NCBI GenBank assembly: GCA_015207365.1
Contig: JADEXA010000007.1
Coordinates: 62,001 to 126,000, forward strand
Length of the DNA stretch: 64,000 bases
Source of the DNA: Vacuolonema iberomarrocanum LEGE 07170
GTDB taxonomy: Bacteria > Cyanobacteriota > Cyanobacteriia > Elainellales > Elainellaceae
Direction of reading: 5' to 3'
Positions 1 through 7,865 of the stretch are shown one piece after another (position 1 is the stretch's first letter; the number at the start of each line of letters is the position of its first letter). A program made the translations under genes and the position numbers. Below the pieces are notes generated by a model. It saw nothing but the letters and a program-made list of their open reading frames with translations, was not told the origin of the DNA and ran no database searches.

Positions 1-149
1 AACCGTTCATAGGCCGATCGCGCTGCGCTATGAATCGTTTCCACATCGTAGGGATCGGGCTGCCAGATTTGATGCTGGTGGGTAACAGGATGAAAAATAT
101 CGAGGCCTTGATGCGAGCAAAACGTCTCAAATCTTGGATCAGTGCTCAT
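1..149 (-). CDS. N-terminal fragment of an unidentified protein, cut by the left edge
   Basis: Reading the minus strand from an ATG at 147-149 gives an uninterrupted 49-codon frame that leaves the window at base 1. It begins MSTDPRFETFC and continues through GLDIFHPVTHQ to VETIHSAARSAYER. The start lies 12 bases after the stop of the 364-codon gene at 162-1256, with a purine-rich GCAGAGAG just upstream, so the two are almost certainly one transcript. No catalytic motif falls in the visible part. The neighbouring wHTH-like and nuclease-like genes suggest this is the third part of one module, perhaps its ATPase, but that is inference from context. The frame is too short to judge alone; operon spacing and lack of stops are the support. 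Confidence 0.5.
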   Translation of the reverse strand, partial: MSTDPRFETFCSHQGLDIFHPVTHQHQIWQPDPYDVETIHSAARSAYER

Positions 150-161
150 AAGCTCTCTGCG

Positions 162-1256
162 TCAGTTAAGACGAATGAAATGAAAGGTGCTGTTTAGATG
201 GTTGATTTCGGAAGCAGATACATCCTCAGAATCAAGGGCATACGCTAAGTCAGCCCGACTTAATGTCACCAACTGTTGCTGATTGACAGTAACTAGGCGC
301 TGCTTAAACGCATCTAAAGAAGACATGATGTGAGGGTGTTGCTGTCTTAAGGTTGCCCACACCTTTGAGATAAACACCTTGTTGTCTCCCAACCGTCCAT
401 CTTTAGTCTCTTTCGCGGCTTGCAACGTCATCTCAGCAAACTCAGTATCAGAGAGGGACGGAGGCGATGATGAATCATTGCTGTCGATTGTTTCGGATGG
501 TAAGGATAGAGAATCACTATGACTGTCGGAGGTAGAAGCCTCTGGCGTGTCGGCCAGTGCTTGGCGCAAAATAGCCAAGCGTAATTCGTCTGGAGTCGTT
601 CGTCTCGCATTGGCGACTTTTGCCACCACCTGAGATAAAGCTTGCTTCCAAGGAAGCGGTTTGGCGGTTTGTAGCACCTCGTTCAGCAGGACGCCCATGA
701 CAGCGCCCTGGTCAAATGCTTGTTGCTGTAGGTTGGGAAGTTTCGCTTGGAGATTTTCAGCGGTTTTAGGATCACAGAATTGCTGCCATAGCAGAGCATT
801 TCGAGCTTGAGTGAGGGTGGCGAACTCTTTGATGGGTAGAGCAAAGCCGTGCTTTAAGATGGCAGCCCGCAGCCCGTCTGCATCGCGCAGATACTTGCGG
901 CCAATACTCGAAAGCTCTGGCCACTGCAGGGCGTAGGCAATCCAGTCTGTATTTTTGAATGTGTTCCATTGAAGCTTTTGGGGCAGTGCTGTCAGTCCAA
1001 GTTGGTTCAGGACATGCTGACGCCCCGTATCGGTGATTTGGCAGCGCGATCGGCTAACGGACAGAGCATAGCCTTGATCACATAGGTTCGATAGCGTTGT
1101 TTCAATCCATTTTGTCAAGGCTGAGTTCGATCGCTCACTTCCTGCGATCGCCTTGACGGCTCCTTTAAGCTCACTGGTTGTCATGCCCTTTTCATCAGCA
1201 AAGAGTAAGCGGCTCAAGAGCAAATCAGCTAGGCGGATAGGTTGCAGTGATAGCAT
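162..1256 (-). CDS. Hypothetical protein, probable winged-helix N-terminus, middle gene of a three-gene module
   Basis: This 364-residue protein is not recognised by name. Residues about 25-90 look like a winged helix: helices around TTSELKGAVKAIAG and LTKWIETTLSNLCDQG, then a short beta hairpin ending QITDTGRQHVL. A serine/aspartate-rich linker (about 238-268) precedes a compact C-terminal block (about 280-364) holding KVFISKVWATL, LSRADLAYALD and SASEINHLNSTFHF. No enzyme motif is visible. Its ATG shares one base with the upstream stop (TAATG at 1254-1258), indicating translational coupling to the nuclease-like gene, and another gene starts 12 bp downstream. The arrangement fits a cofactor or DNA-binding subunit of a multi-subunit system; the role is inferred only from context. 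Confidence 0.75.
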   Translation of the reverse strand: MLSLQPIRLADLLLSRLLFADEKGMTTSELKGAVKAIAGSERSNSALTKWIETTLSNLCDQGYALSVSRSRCQITDTGRQHVLNQLGLTALPQKLQWNTFKNTDWIAYALQWPELSSIGRKYLRDADGLRAAILKHGFALPIKEFATLTQARNALLWQQFCDPKTAENLQAKLPNLQQQAFDQGAVMGVLLNEVLQTAKPLPWKQALSQVVAKVANARRTTPDELRLAILRQALADTPEASTSDSHSDSLSLPSETIDSNDSSSPPSLSDTEFAEMTLQAAKETKDGRLGDNKVFISKVWATLRQQHPHIMSSLDAFKQRLVTVNQQQLVTLSRADLAYALDSEDVSASEINHLNSTFHFIRLN

Positions 1257-2515
1257 TATGCCTCCGAAGAGTAGGTTGCTGAAGATTGTCGTGAAACGAG
1301 AGCCTGGTCAACGGCATCAAGAATGCCTTCAAGATCTTTGACAACATCTTCTGAGAGGAATCGCAGCACCATAAATCCCTGTTGCTGCAATATCCGGTCT
1401 TTGCGGCGATCGCGGCGATAGTTGTCGAGAGACTTGAAGTGATAATGACCATCCAACTCGATTACAATTTTGGCCTCTGCATCAAGAAAATCTACCTCCA
1501 TCCGGCGATCGCCAAAGTTGATGTCTAATCGAGCATTGACCTGAAATCGCCCTACCGTCGTGGGCTTGGCCTCCAGAATTTGAAATAAGAATCTTTCTGC
1601 CTGACTGCGATAAACGATATCCGCTTCAGCGCTATCTGGCTGACTGGTAGAAACCACCAGAGCTACTGCGGTTTCCATCAGTTCGGTGGTCGTGCCGTAT
1701 TGTTCTGCCACGCGAAGAATGGGTTGCAGATGGTGCTCGTCTTGCATCCCGCGATCGCCCAGCCATTGCATCAGACTCTCTGGTTCCGGGGTGAGTACTT
1801 CGATGAGACCACTGCGCAAAATGGCCTTTGCTCTTGATTCAGGAAATTGGTCTAACAAATGTTTGCCTTGGGCAGCCGTTAACCCTAGGGCTATGGGCAG
1901 AATTGGAACCACTTCTACAAGCTGGGTGAGGGCAGTGAGGGCGGTACTAGCCACAGCCCCATCATTATCTGGCAACAGCACTAAAAGTCCCGGCATCGAT
2001 CGCGGAGGCAAAAGCCGTGCTATGACTGCGAGGTTAACAAAAGCGGTAGACGGATTCTCTTGCTGTAACCACCGGGCAGAGGCATCTTTGGCTTGCTGAT
2101 CGGGTGTCTGCGCAGGAGAGAGGGTGTCGAGGAGCGATCGCAGCACCCGCGCTTCATCGGATAATGGCGATACTTGCTGCCAAAAAAGCTGAATTTGGTA
2201 GTCACTCGTATGGGCAAACCAATCCGCGAGCCGATCGACAGGCTGATTCACCCGTGTGGCAATTCTCTGGATGACGAGCGATCGCAGGTCGTAATGTTGA
2301 ACAACTGTGCTGAGCCAAGCTTTGGAGAGAGATACCCGTGATTTGTAGACACACACCGTTGTCTGGCGATGGGCCTTGTTCAACCACTGCGCCCATGTCT
2401 GACGGACGGTGATTGCCTTTCCCATCAAAACGGATAGCGTGGGAATTGACTGACACCGTTGTGACTGGTGCAGTGCTAATTTGGCGGCCACCGTTGTTTG
2501 CTGCTCAGACACCAC
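1256..2515 (-). CDS. Protein with C-terminal DUF559/Vsr-like PD-(D/E)XK endonuclease domain
   Basis: This 419-residue protein has a largely helical N-terminal part of unknown function (residues 1-300) and a C-terminal nuclease-like domain (about 310-405). The nuclease signature is MEVDFLDAEAKIVIELDGHYH followed by a basic helix with DRRKDRILQQQG and the strand MVLRFLSEDV. This is the pattern of DUF559, a PD-(D/E)XK family related to very-short-patch repair endonucleases. The start used is GTG (two consecutive GTG codons); an internal ATG at MGKAITVRQ is an alternative, and the frame is open upstream to a TGA at 2546-2548. It is the first gene of the minus-strand module and overlaps the next gene by one base. 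A defence or DNA-repair role is plausible but not shown. Confidence 0.75.
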   Translation of the reverse strand: MVSEQQTTVAAKLALHQSQRCQSIPTLSVLMGKAITVRQTWAQWLNKAHRQTTVCVYKSRVSLSKAWLSTVVQHYDLRSLVIQRIATRVNQPVDRLADWFAHTSDYQIQLFWQQVSPLSDEARVLRSLLDTLSPAQTPDQQAKDASARWLQQENPSTAFVNLAVIARLLPPRSMPGLLVLLPDNDGAVASTALTALTQLVEVVPILPIALGLTAAQGKHLLDQFPESRAKAILRSGLIEVLTPEPESLMQWLGDRGMQDEHHLQPILRVAEQYGTTTELMETAVALVVSTSQPDSAEADIVYRSQAERFLFQILEAKPTTVGRFQVNARLDINFGDRRMEVDFLDAEAKIVIELDGHYHFKSLDNYRRDRRKDRILQQQGFMVLRFLSEDVVKDLEGILDAVDQALVSRQSSATYSSEA

Positions 2516-2832
2516 AGGCTTTAGGACTGCAACTTTCTCAACGACTCAATGAAAAGATGCTGGCGATAGCTAGAAATCTGTCTTCCGACGTTATTCCTGC
2601 ACCCGAAGAGTACCCATGGCAAATCGCTGAGCGACCTATTCTTCTACTTTCTTCAAAAAAAATTATTTCGAATGGCTGTTGAATGGAGGAATCATTTTTG
2701 CTAAAGGCTGTCTCAAGCCTAGACAGCTCATGGGTGACATGGGCGATCGCCCCATCTACCCGCATCCGGTGCAAAATATAGATGGATACTGCTTCTATTT
2801 AGATTGATGCCTTTTCAATGGACTGACCTGTT
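2516..2832. other. Intergenic region between divergent genes
   Basis: This 317-bp stretch separates the minus-strand module from the plus-strand Uma2 gene. It must carry both promoters, but no convincing -35/-10 pair was resolved. One HIP1 octamer lies near 2743. Short open frames here lack ribosome sites and family features. Confidence 0.5.
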
Positions 2833-3420
2833 ATGTCTCTTGCTACGCAACGCCTTAGTCTGGATGCCTATCTCCAGTATGACGATGGAACAGACACAAC
2901 CTATGAGCTGGTCAACGGAGAACTAGTTCCAATGGCTTTGGGTTTGGGGCAGCATGGCGAGATTGCCGACTACATCAACAGCCATTTCCGCAATGAGATT
3001 CAGCGGTTAGGTCATTCCTGGGTATCGAAGCAGATGGTGATCGGGATTCAGTCGCCTAGAGGTGACCGCTGGGATACGGTGCGAGTTCCGGATGTTGTAG
3101 TATTGCCGCTGGAGCAATGGCGATCGCTGCAAAATCGGGAAGCAGTAATTCGGTTGAACGAGCCACCGCCGTTGTTGGTGGTTGAGGTAGTCAGTGAGAC
3201 AACGAAGAGCGTGGACTACCGCGCTAAGCAAGCAGAGTATAGCGTCTTAGAGATTCCCGAATACTGGATTGTCGATCCGCTCCTTGCCAAAGTTACGATT
3301 CTGACACTGGTAGAAGGGTGGTATGATGCTGCCGAATTTACCGGGGAGATGGGCATTGAGTCGTCAACATTTCCAGAGTTTTCCCCAACGGTTGAGCAGC
3401 TTCTAAGAGATGAGATTTGA
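2833..3420 (+). CDS. Uma2 family endonuclease (DUF820)
   Basis: This 195-residue protein has the typical length and order of the Uma2/DUF820 family, a PD-(D/E)XK-fold group greatly expanded in cyanobacteria. The N-terminal [11 protein letters not shown] hairpin is followed by the active-site pattern VPDVVVL, the acidic strand [23 protein letters not shown], abbreviated here as VVEVVSE plus the basic helix KQAEY, and the closing PEYWIVDP strand. The biochemical role of most Uma2 proteins is unknown, and many copies move as solitary genes. A second, diverged Uma2 gene follows 77 bp downstream on the same strand, so the two may be cotranscribed. No strong Shine-Dalgarno precedes the ATG. Confidence 0.88.
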   Translation: MSLATQRLSLDAYLQYDDGTDTTYELVNGELVPMALGLGQHGEIADYINSHFRNEIQRLGHSWVSKQMVIGIQSPRGDRWDTVRVPDVVVLPLEQWRSLQNREAVIRLNEPPPLLVVEVVSETTKSVDYRAKQAEYSVLEIPEYWIVDPLLAKVTILTLVEGWYDAAEFTGEMGIESSTFPEFSPTVEQLLRDEI

Positions 3421-3497
3421 GCGAGATTGGATGAATACAATAGGAGCAGGGTTGGTTTTGCCCTCTTCTCGATAGACTCCGTTGGGTAAGGATTTCC

Positions 3498-4067
3498 ATG
3501 AGTCAAACGCGTGTTCGATGGACGGTTCGTGATCTTGAGGTGTTGCCTCAAAGTGAGGGAACTTACTTTGAGTTAATTGATGGCGAGCTGTTTGTGACGC
3601 GATCGCCGCATCGGAAGCATCAGCAGGTGTCGGGCAGAATTTATAGCGCTCTAGATGCTTGGTCGGAGGCATCGGGGTTGGGAGAGGCAATTCCTGCGCC
3701 GGGAATAATTCCGTCGGATACCGATAACGTGATTCCGGATGTGGTTTGGGTCAGTCAGAAGCGGCTGGCGCTGATTGAGGATGAGGCAGGGCACCTGACA
3801 GGGTTTCCGGAACTGATTGTGGAGGCGCTATCACCGGGGGAAGTCAATATTCGGCGCGATCGGGAAGCTAAGCTGAAATTGTATTCTGTACAAGGGGTAC
3901 AGGAATATTGGATCGCCGATCGCTTTGCGAAGCGACTTGAAGTGTATCGACGGGAAGATGGGCAGTTGGTGCTGGTAGCGACGCTCTTGGAAGGCGATGC
4001 ATTAACCTCGCCGCTCTTGCCTGGATTTAATTATCAGATCGGGCGATTCTTTGCGGACTCACGTTGA
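3498..4067 (+). CDS. Uma2 family endonuclease (DUF820)
   Basis: This 189-residue protein belongs to the same family as its upstream neighbour but is clearly a different paralogue. Family landmarks are YFELIDGELFVT, the metal-site aspartate in IPDVVWV, the acidic strand PELIVEALSPGE, a basic helix RREAK-like segment (RDREAKLKLY) and the final QEYWIADRF. A Shine-Dalgarno-like TAAGGAT lies 5-6 bases before the ATG, which supports this start. Function in the cell is unknown; the fold predicts a restriction-endonuclease-like active site. Confidence 0.88.
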   Translation: MSQTRVRWTVRDLEVLPQSEGTYFELIDGELFVTRSPHRKHQQVSGRIYSALDAWSEASGLGEAIPAPGIIPSDTDNVIPDVVWVSQKRLALIEDEAGHLTGFPELIVEALSPGEVNIRRDREAKLKLYSVQGVQEYWIADRFAKRLEVYRREDGQLVLVATLLEGDALTSPLLPGFNYQIGRFFADSR

Positions 4068-4147
4068 TGAGGCTTTATGGCAAATACTGATTTACCCCGG
4101 CGGAGATCTTTGAAGTCATAGGGATTTACAGAACTAAAGAGCTGATT

Positions 4148-4459
4148 ATGACAACTCGAATTGGATTTGGAATCTCAGATCTATTGCAAGACAAGCGCGA
4201 TGCTGTTCTGGAAATTGCCGCAAAACATGGTGCTTACAATGTGCGGATCTTTGGCTCGGTCGCAAGAGGTGAAGCTACTCTTGAGAGTGACATCGACCTG
4301 TTGGTAGATTACGACCTAGATAGAATCAGTCCCTGGTTTCCAGCAAGTTTGATGTTGGAGCTGGAGGACTTGTTACACCGCAAGGTTGATATCGTTCCGT
4401 CAGATTCAGTGCACTACTTTGTAAAAGACCGGGTTTTTCAGGAGGCAGTGCCTCTATGA
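4148..4459 (+). CDS. MNT-type nucleotidyltransferase, probable antitoxin MntA-like
   Basis: This 103-residue protein is a minimal nucleotidyltransferase. The motif GSVARGEATLESDID fits the family signature of GS, ten residues, then DxD, which binds metal and nucleotide. A downstream DIVPSD strand supplies the third acidic position. In characterised MntA-HepT systems such proteins modify the paired HEPN toxin with AMP and neutralise it. The stop overlaps the start of the HEPN gene by four bases (ATGA at 4456-4459), the typical architecture of the pair. Order here is antitoxin first, toxin second. Confidence 0.88.
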   Translation: MTTRIGFGISDLLQDKRDAVLEIAAKHGAYNVRIFGSVARGEATLESDIDLLVDYDLDRISPWFPASLMLELEDLLHRKVDIVPSDSVHYFVKDRVFQEAVPL

Positions 4460-4797
4460 AAGACCCCAGAATCTACGTCATCCATATTCGGGACTGCCTG
4501 AGCCGAATCAGAGACTATACGGCGGATGGGAAGGATTCCTTTTTCTCGGATACAAAAACCCAGGATGCGGTGATTCGCAATTTGGAGACGATGGCCGATG
4601 CAACTCAGAACCTACCGGAAGCGTGGAAAGCGACTTGCCCAGAAATTGACTGGCGTAGTGTGGCTGGTTTTAGGAATGTACTTGCCCATCAATATCTGGA
4701 CATTAATCTAAATCTGGTTTGGAACATTGTTGAAAACCAATTGCCTGTATTGAGTCAAGCCATTGAAGCTATCGCGGCGGAATTCTGGAATCAATAG
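4456..4797 (+). CDS. HEPN domain protein, probable HepT-like toxin (DUF86)
   Basis: This 113-residue all-helical protein matches the HepT/DUF86 branch of HEPN domains. The catalytic pattern R, four residues, H, one residue, Y is present as RNVLAHQY near residue 80. That motif is the RNase centre of HEPN toxins. The AVIRNLETMADATQ helix is also typical. It is translationally coupled to the MNT gene by an ATGA overlap. With an intact R-H-Y motif the toxin is probably functional; the MNT partner would inactivate it. Confidence 0.88.
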   Translation: MKDPRIYVIHIRDCLSRIRDYTADGKDSFFSDTKTQDAVIRNLETMADATQNLPEAWKATCPEIDWRSVAGFRNVLAHQYLDINLNLVWNIVENQLPVLSQAIEAIAAEFWNQ

Positions 4798-5683
4798 TTT
4801 TGATGTTTGGCCTCCTGAGTAGTTGCGGTAAACGCAAATGCTCAATATCTTAAATTTCATATGTGGAGATGCTTTCAAGCCTAGTCGAAAGATTTCGGAC
4901 TAGATTTGGACTAGAATTTGCAGGGTGATTTGGGTCGCGACACCCAGACTTGATCGCCCTATCCCCTTCATCCATTCCAGGGCGATCGCCCATCAACACC
5001 TTCTCAATCAAGTCTCATATAAAGACTCAAAAATCTAATTTCTGATCCAAAACAATACTAATGAGTCTTAAGTGAGACTCACTTTTGCCAGCAGATTTTC
5101 AATCACTGCGTGTTTTGAGCAGGCTTTTCGCCGAGGTGTTATGTGCGATCGCTCTGACCACTTTCAGCGCCCTCATCAAAGAATTTAGTCTCATTTTTAG
5201 TCTTGCTAATCTAATTTTTGATCCAATTTAATACTTATAAGACTCATTTGAGATAAATTTATCCTCTGTTTTTTTTGATGTGTGGATGCTCCTTGGAATT
5301 TATCCAAGGAGATTTTGTGAGGAACCATGGGTGATCACTCTGCGCACTTCCAGCGCTTTCGTCACAAGTTTCAATCTCATTTCTAGTCTTGTAATTCTAT
5401 TTTCTGATCCGAAATAAGATTAATAAGACCAAAATAAGACAAGCTTGACGGCTTAAAATTTTCTGATGAGTGGATGTTCTTTGGATAAATTTCTTGGGAA
5501 GTCTTGTGGGGTGATCGCCCAGTCATCTTTCTTGCCCAATATCTTGGATGGCGATCGCACTGCAGCAAATTTGGATGCTTTGCAATTTTTGAATCTTCGG
5601 CAGGGGGATGCACTATGCTTCCATCGTAAGGATCTGTGTCCTGCACATTGACACTGCACGTTGTTCCAAGCATTGGATCTGCC
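4798..5683. other. Long gene-free region containing degenerate tandem repeats
   Basis: No supportable gene lies in this 886-bp region. It holds three diverged copies of a roughly 180-bp unit (separate entry) and a few HIP1 sites. A short plus-strand frame at 5466-5651 has no family similarity and only overlaps the last repeat. Confidence 0.6.
5032..5520. repeat. Three degenerate ~180-bp tandem repeat units
   Basis: The block AATCTAATTTCTGATCC recurs in altered form at about 5032, 5209 and 5393, giving periods of 177 and 184 bp. Each copy is preceded by a TCTCAT(TT)..TAGTCTTG-like stretch and followed by an AGACTCA-rich segment. Units two and three also share a later TG(A/T)GTGGATG(C/T)TC segment, and the first two share a GCGCxxxTTTCAGCGC-like part. 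The copies are AT-rich and non-coding. Their role is unknown. Confidence 0.55.
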
Positions 5684-6607
5684 ATGAAAAAGCGCCTGGT
5701 TTTGATGGATCACGATGGGGCTGTAGACGACTATCTTGCTGCCTTGCTGCTCCTGACCATGGAAGAAATTGAGCCGCTCGGCATCATCGTGACCCCCGCC
5801 GACTGTTATATTCAGCCCGCCGTCAGCATTACCCGAAAAATGATTGACCTGGTAGGGCGATCGCATATTCCCGTTGCCGAAAGTACCGTGCGTGGCATCA
5901 ATCCGTTTCCGCAACTGTATCGCCGCGATTCCCTCGTCATCGATCACTTCCCCATCCTGAACCAGCAAGACGAAATCAAAACACCCCTGCTCGAAGAAAC
6001 AGGGCAAGACTTTATGGTGCGCGTGCTGCGCGAAGCGCCCGAACCCGTCACTCTGATGCTGACGGGGCCGCTCACCACCCTCGCCGTTGCCCTGCACATT
6101 GACCCCACCATCGAAGCCAAAATTGCCGACATCATTTGGATGGGGGGTGCCTTGAAGGTTCCGGGCAACGTCATGACCGATACGGAGCCGGGGCAAGACG
6201 GAACCGCCGAGTGGAATGCCTATTGGGATCCGATCGCCATTCAGCAAATCTGGAACACCCAGATTCCCATCACCATGTGTCCCCTCGACATTACTAATAC
6301 CGTTCCCGTCACACCCTCCTTTATTAAGGGGATTAGTCGCCAGCGCCACTTCCCCCTCTGCGATCTCGTCGGACAATGCTATGCCTTGGTCATTCCGCAG
6401 GACTATTACTGCTGGGATGTGCTGGCCACCGCTTACCTCGCTCGCTCACACTTTTTTCATGTCGAAGAAATGGAAACCACCGTCCTCACAAAAGGCCCCG
6501 GACAGGGGCGCGTTTATCCCCATGCGGGCGGTCGTCGCGTCAAGGTGATGCAGAAAGTAGACACCGACCAGTTTTATGCCTACATTCTGCATCAGTGGTC
6601 TAGATAA
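5684..6607 (+). CDS. Inosine-uridine-type nucleoside hydrolase
   Basis: This 307-residue protein belongs to the IUNH nucleoside hydrolase family, which cleaves the N-glycosidic bond of ribonucleosides for base salvage. The calcium-binding N-terminal motif is DHDGAVDDYLA (family pattern DxDxxxDD). The substrate and metal region MLTGPLTTLA, IWMGGALKVPGN and EWNAYWDP follow in order, as in the family. The ATG at 5684 starts directly at the conserved KKRLVLMDHD strand, so the 16-residue longer frame from 5636 is rejected. A phosphodiesterase gene follows 39 bp downstream and may be cotranscribed. Substrate preference cannot be read from the sequence. Confidence 0.88.
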   Translation: MKKRLVLMDHDGAVDDYLAALLLLTMEEIEPLGIIVTPADCYIQPAVSITRKMIDLVGRSHIPVAESTVRGINPFPQLYRRDSLVIDHFPILNQQDEIKTPLLEETGQDFMVRVLREAPEPVTLMLTGPLTTLAVALHIDPTIEAKIADIIWMGGALKVPGNVMTDTEPGQDGTAEWNAYWDPIAIQQIWNTQIPITMCPLDITNTVPVTPSFIKGISRQRHFPLCDLVGQCYALVIPQDYYCWDVLATAYLARSHFFHVEEMETTVLTKGPGQGRVYPHAGGRRVKVMQKVDTDQFYAYILHQWSR

Positions 6608-6646
6608 CCTGCCACCGCAGTGGCTATTGTTGAGGAGTGAAATACT

Positions 6647-7369
6647 ATGAAACCCAAGATTATTGCGCATCGTGGGGCGTCTGCCTATGTTCGGGAGAAC
6701 ACACTGGCAGCCTTCGAACGGGCGATCGCCCTGGAAGCTAACATGGTGGAATTTGATGTGCGCCGGACGCGCGATCGTCAGCTCATCATCTACCACGACC
6801 CCGAAATCGGCAAACGCCCCATCCGCAAACTCACCTACGCCGAAATCCTCCAACTGGATCCCGATATTCCCCTCCTCGAATCGGTTCTGAAAACTTGCAA
6901 GGGCAAAATCCATTTGGATGTTGAACTTAAGGAAATGGGCTATGAACCCCAGGTGATGCGATCGCTCTTGCGTTTCATGGAACCTGAAGAATTTGTTGTC
7001 ACCTCTTTTCACCCCTTTTCCCTCAAGCGCGTCAAGCGCCACTTCCCCGAAATCACCACTGGCCTGCTCTTCAGCACTGTCACCGCTGATGTTTGCAAAA
7101 CTCTGTGCTGGAGTCCCAAAGCCGTTCACAAGCGGGTAAACAAAATGCAGGTCGATTTCATCGCTCCCGATTGGAATTTGCTCGAAGCCGATATCCTCTC
7201 TAAAACCTTGGCTGCCCAACTGCCCATTTGGGTCTGGACCGTCAACGATGAGCCGATTATGCACAAGCTCATGCAAGACACCCGCATCACTGGCATCATC
7301 ACCGATCGCCCGGATCTGGGCTTGCAGCTGCTCTATCCGCCTAACCCACGGGAAGAAGCGATGGCCTAG
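6647..7369 (+). CDS. Glycerophosphodiester phosphodiesterase
   Basis: This 240-residue protein is a GDPD-family TIM-barrel enzyme of the UgpQ type, hydrolysing glycerophosphodiesters to glycerol-3-phosphate and an alcohol. Hallmarks are IIAHRGASAYVRENTLAAF at the N-terminus, the metal ligands in VEFDVRRTRDRQLIIYHDP, and the later HLDVELKE strand and VWTVNDE segment. No signal peptide is visible, so it probably acts in the cytoplasm. The start is supported by a GAGGAG site about 9 bases upstream. It follows the nucleoside hydrolase closely, suggesting a small salvage operon. Confidence 0.92.
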   Translation: MKPKIIAHRGASAYVRENTLAAFERAIALEANMVEFDVRRTRDRQLIIYHDPEIGKRPIRKLTYAEILQLDPDIPLLESVLKTCKGKIHLDVELKEMGYEPQVMRSLLRFMEPEEFVVTSFHPFSLKRVKRHFPEITTGLLFSTVTADVCKTLCWSPKAVHKRVNKMQVDFIAPDWNLLEADILSKTLAAQLPIWVWTVNDEPIMHKLMQDTRITGIITDRPDLGLQLLYPPNPREEAMA

Positions 7370-7566
7370 AAAGTCGAAAAAGACACCGGGTGTCTCGCAA
7401 TATTGGGCCCCTTTGAATTTTCTTGGCGATCGCCCAGATCCAATTTTCCTTATGGCTTTTGGGCTACTACACAGTAGCAAAACGCACCATTTTGGAAAAA
7501 TTCTTGTCAAATTGAGTTGTCATATTTACCAAGCCTTCGCTACTATGAATAAGGACAAAAACGCGA

Positions 7567-7643
<77 letters not shown>

Positions 7644-7649
7644 AATAAA

Positions 7650-7676
7650 GCCTCTCCAAATTGGAGAGGCTTTTTT
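7650..7676 (+). terminator. Rho-independent terminator after tRNA-fMet
   Basis: GCCTCTCC and GGAGAGGC form a perfect 8-bp stem around AAATT, followed directly by six T residues, 7 bases after the tRNA. Confidence 0.9.
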
Positions 7677-7708
7677 AATGCCATATTTTTGAAGTTGGAT
7701 TTGATACT

Positions 7709-7768
7709 CACCACAAAGATACGAAAAAGTTATTTCTTTTTCTTTGTGTATTTGTGCCTTTGTGTTTC
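7709..7768. repeat. Short interspersed repeat of the CACAAAGA type
   Basis: The segment contains CACCACAAAGATACG and, inverted, CTTTGTGTATTTGTGCC and TTTGTGTTTC. Similar low-complexity inverted units are common between cyanobacterial genes. Only one clear copy was seen in this window. Confidence 0.4.
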
Positions 7769-7865
7769 CCTATTTTCTGGTGTATAGGGTTCGGTTCTCA
7801 AGTCTCGGCATCTGGCGATCGCCCCGATACAATATGAGTACTGAGTACTTTGGTAGGGCAGAACA

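Noticed and set aside
5466..5651. 61-codon plus-strand frame
   Set aside because: It lies in the third degenerate repeat unit, lacks a ribosome site and has no features.
5453..6376. Minus-strand 307-codon open frame
   Set aside because: It is antisense to the nucleoside hydrolase and glycine/aspartate-rich in a way typical of shadows of HIP1-rich genes.
6446..7510. Minus-strand 354-codon open frame
   Set aside because: It overlaps the phosphodiesterase and the end of the nucleoside hydrolase, both with clear family motifs; the antisense protein has no recognisable domain.
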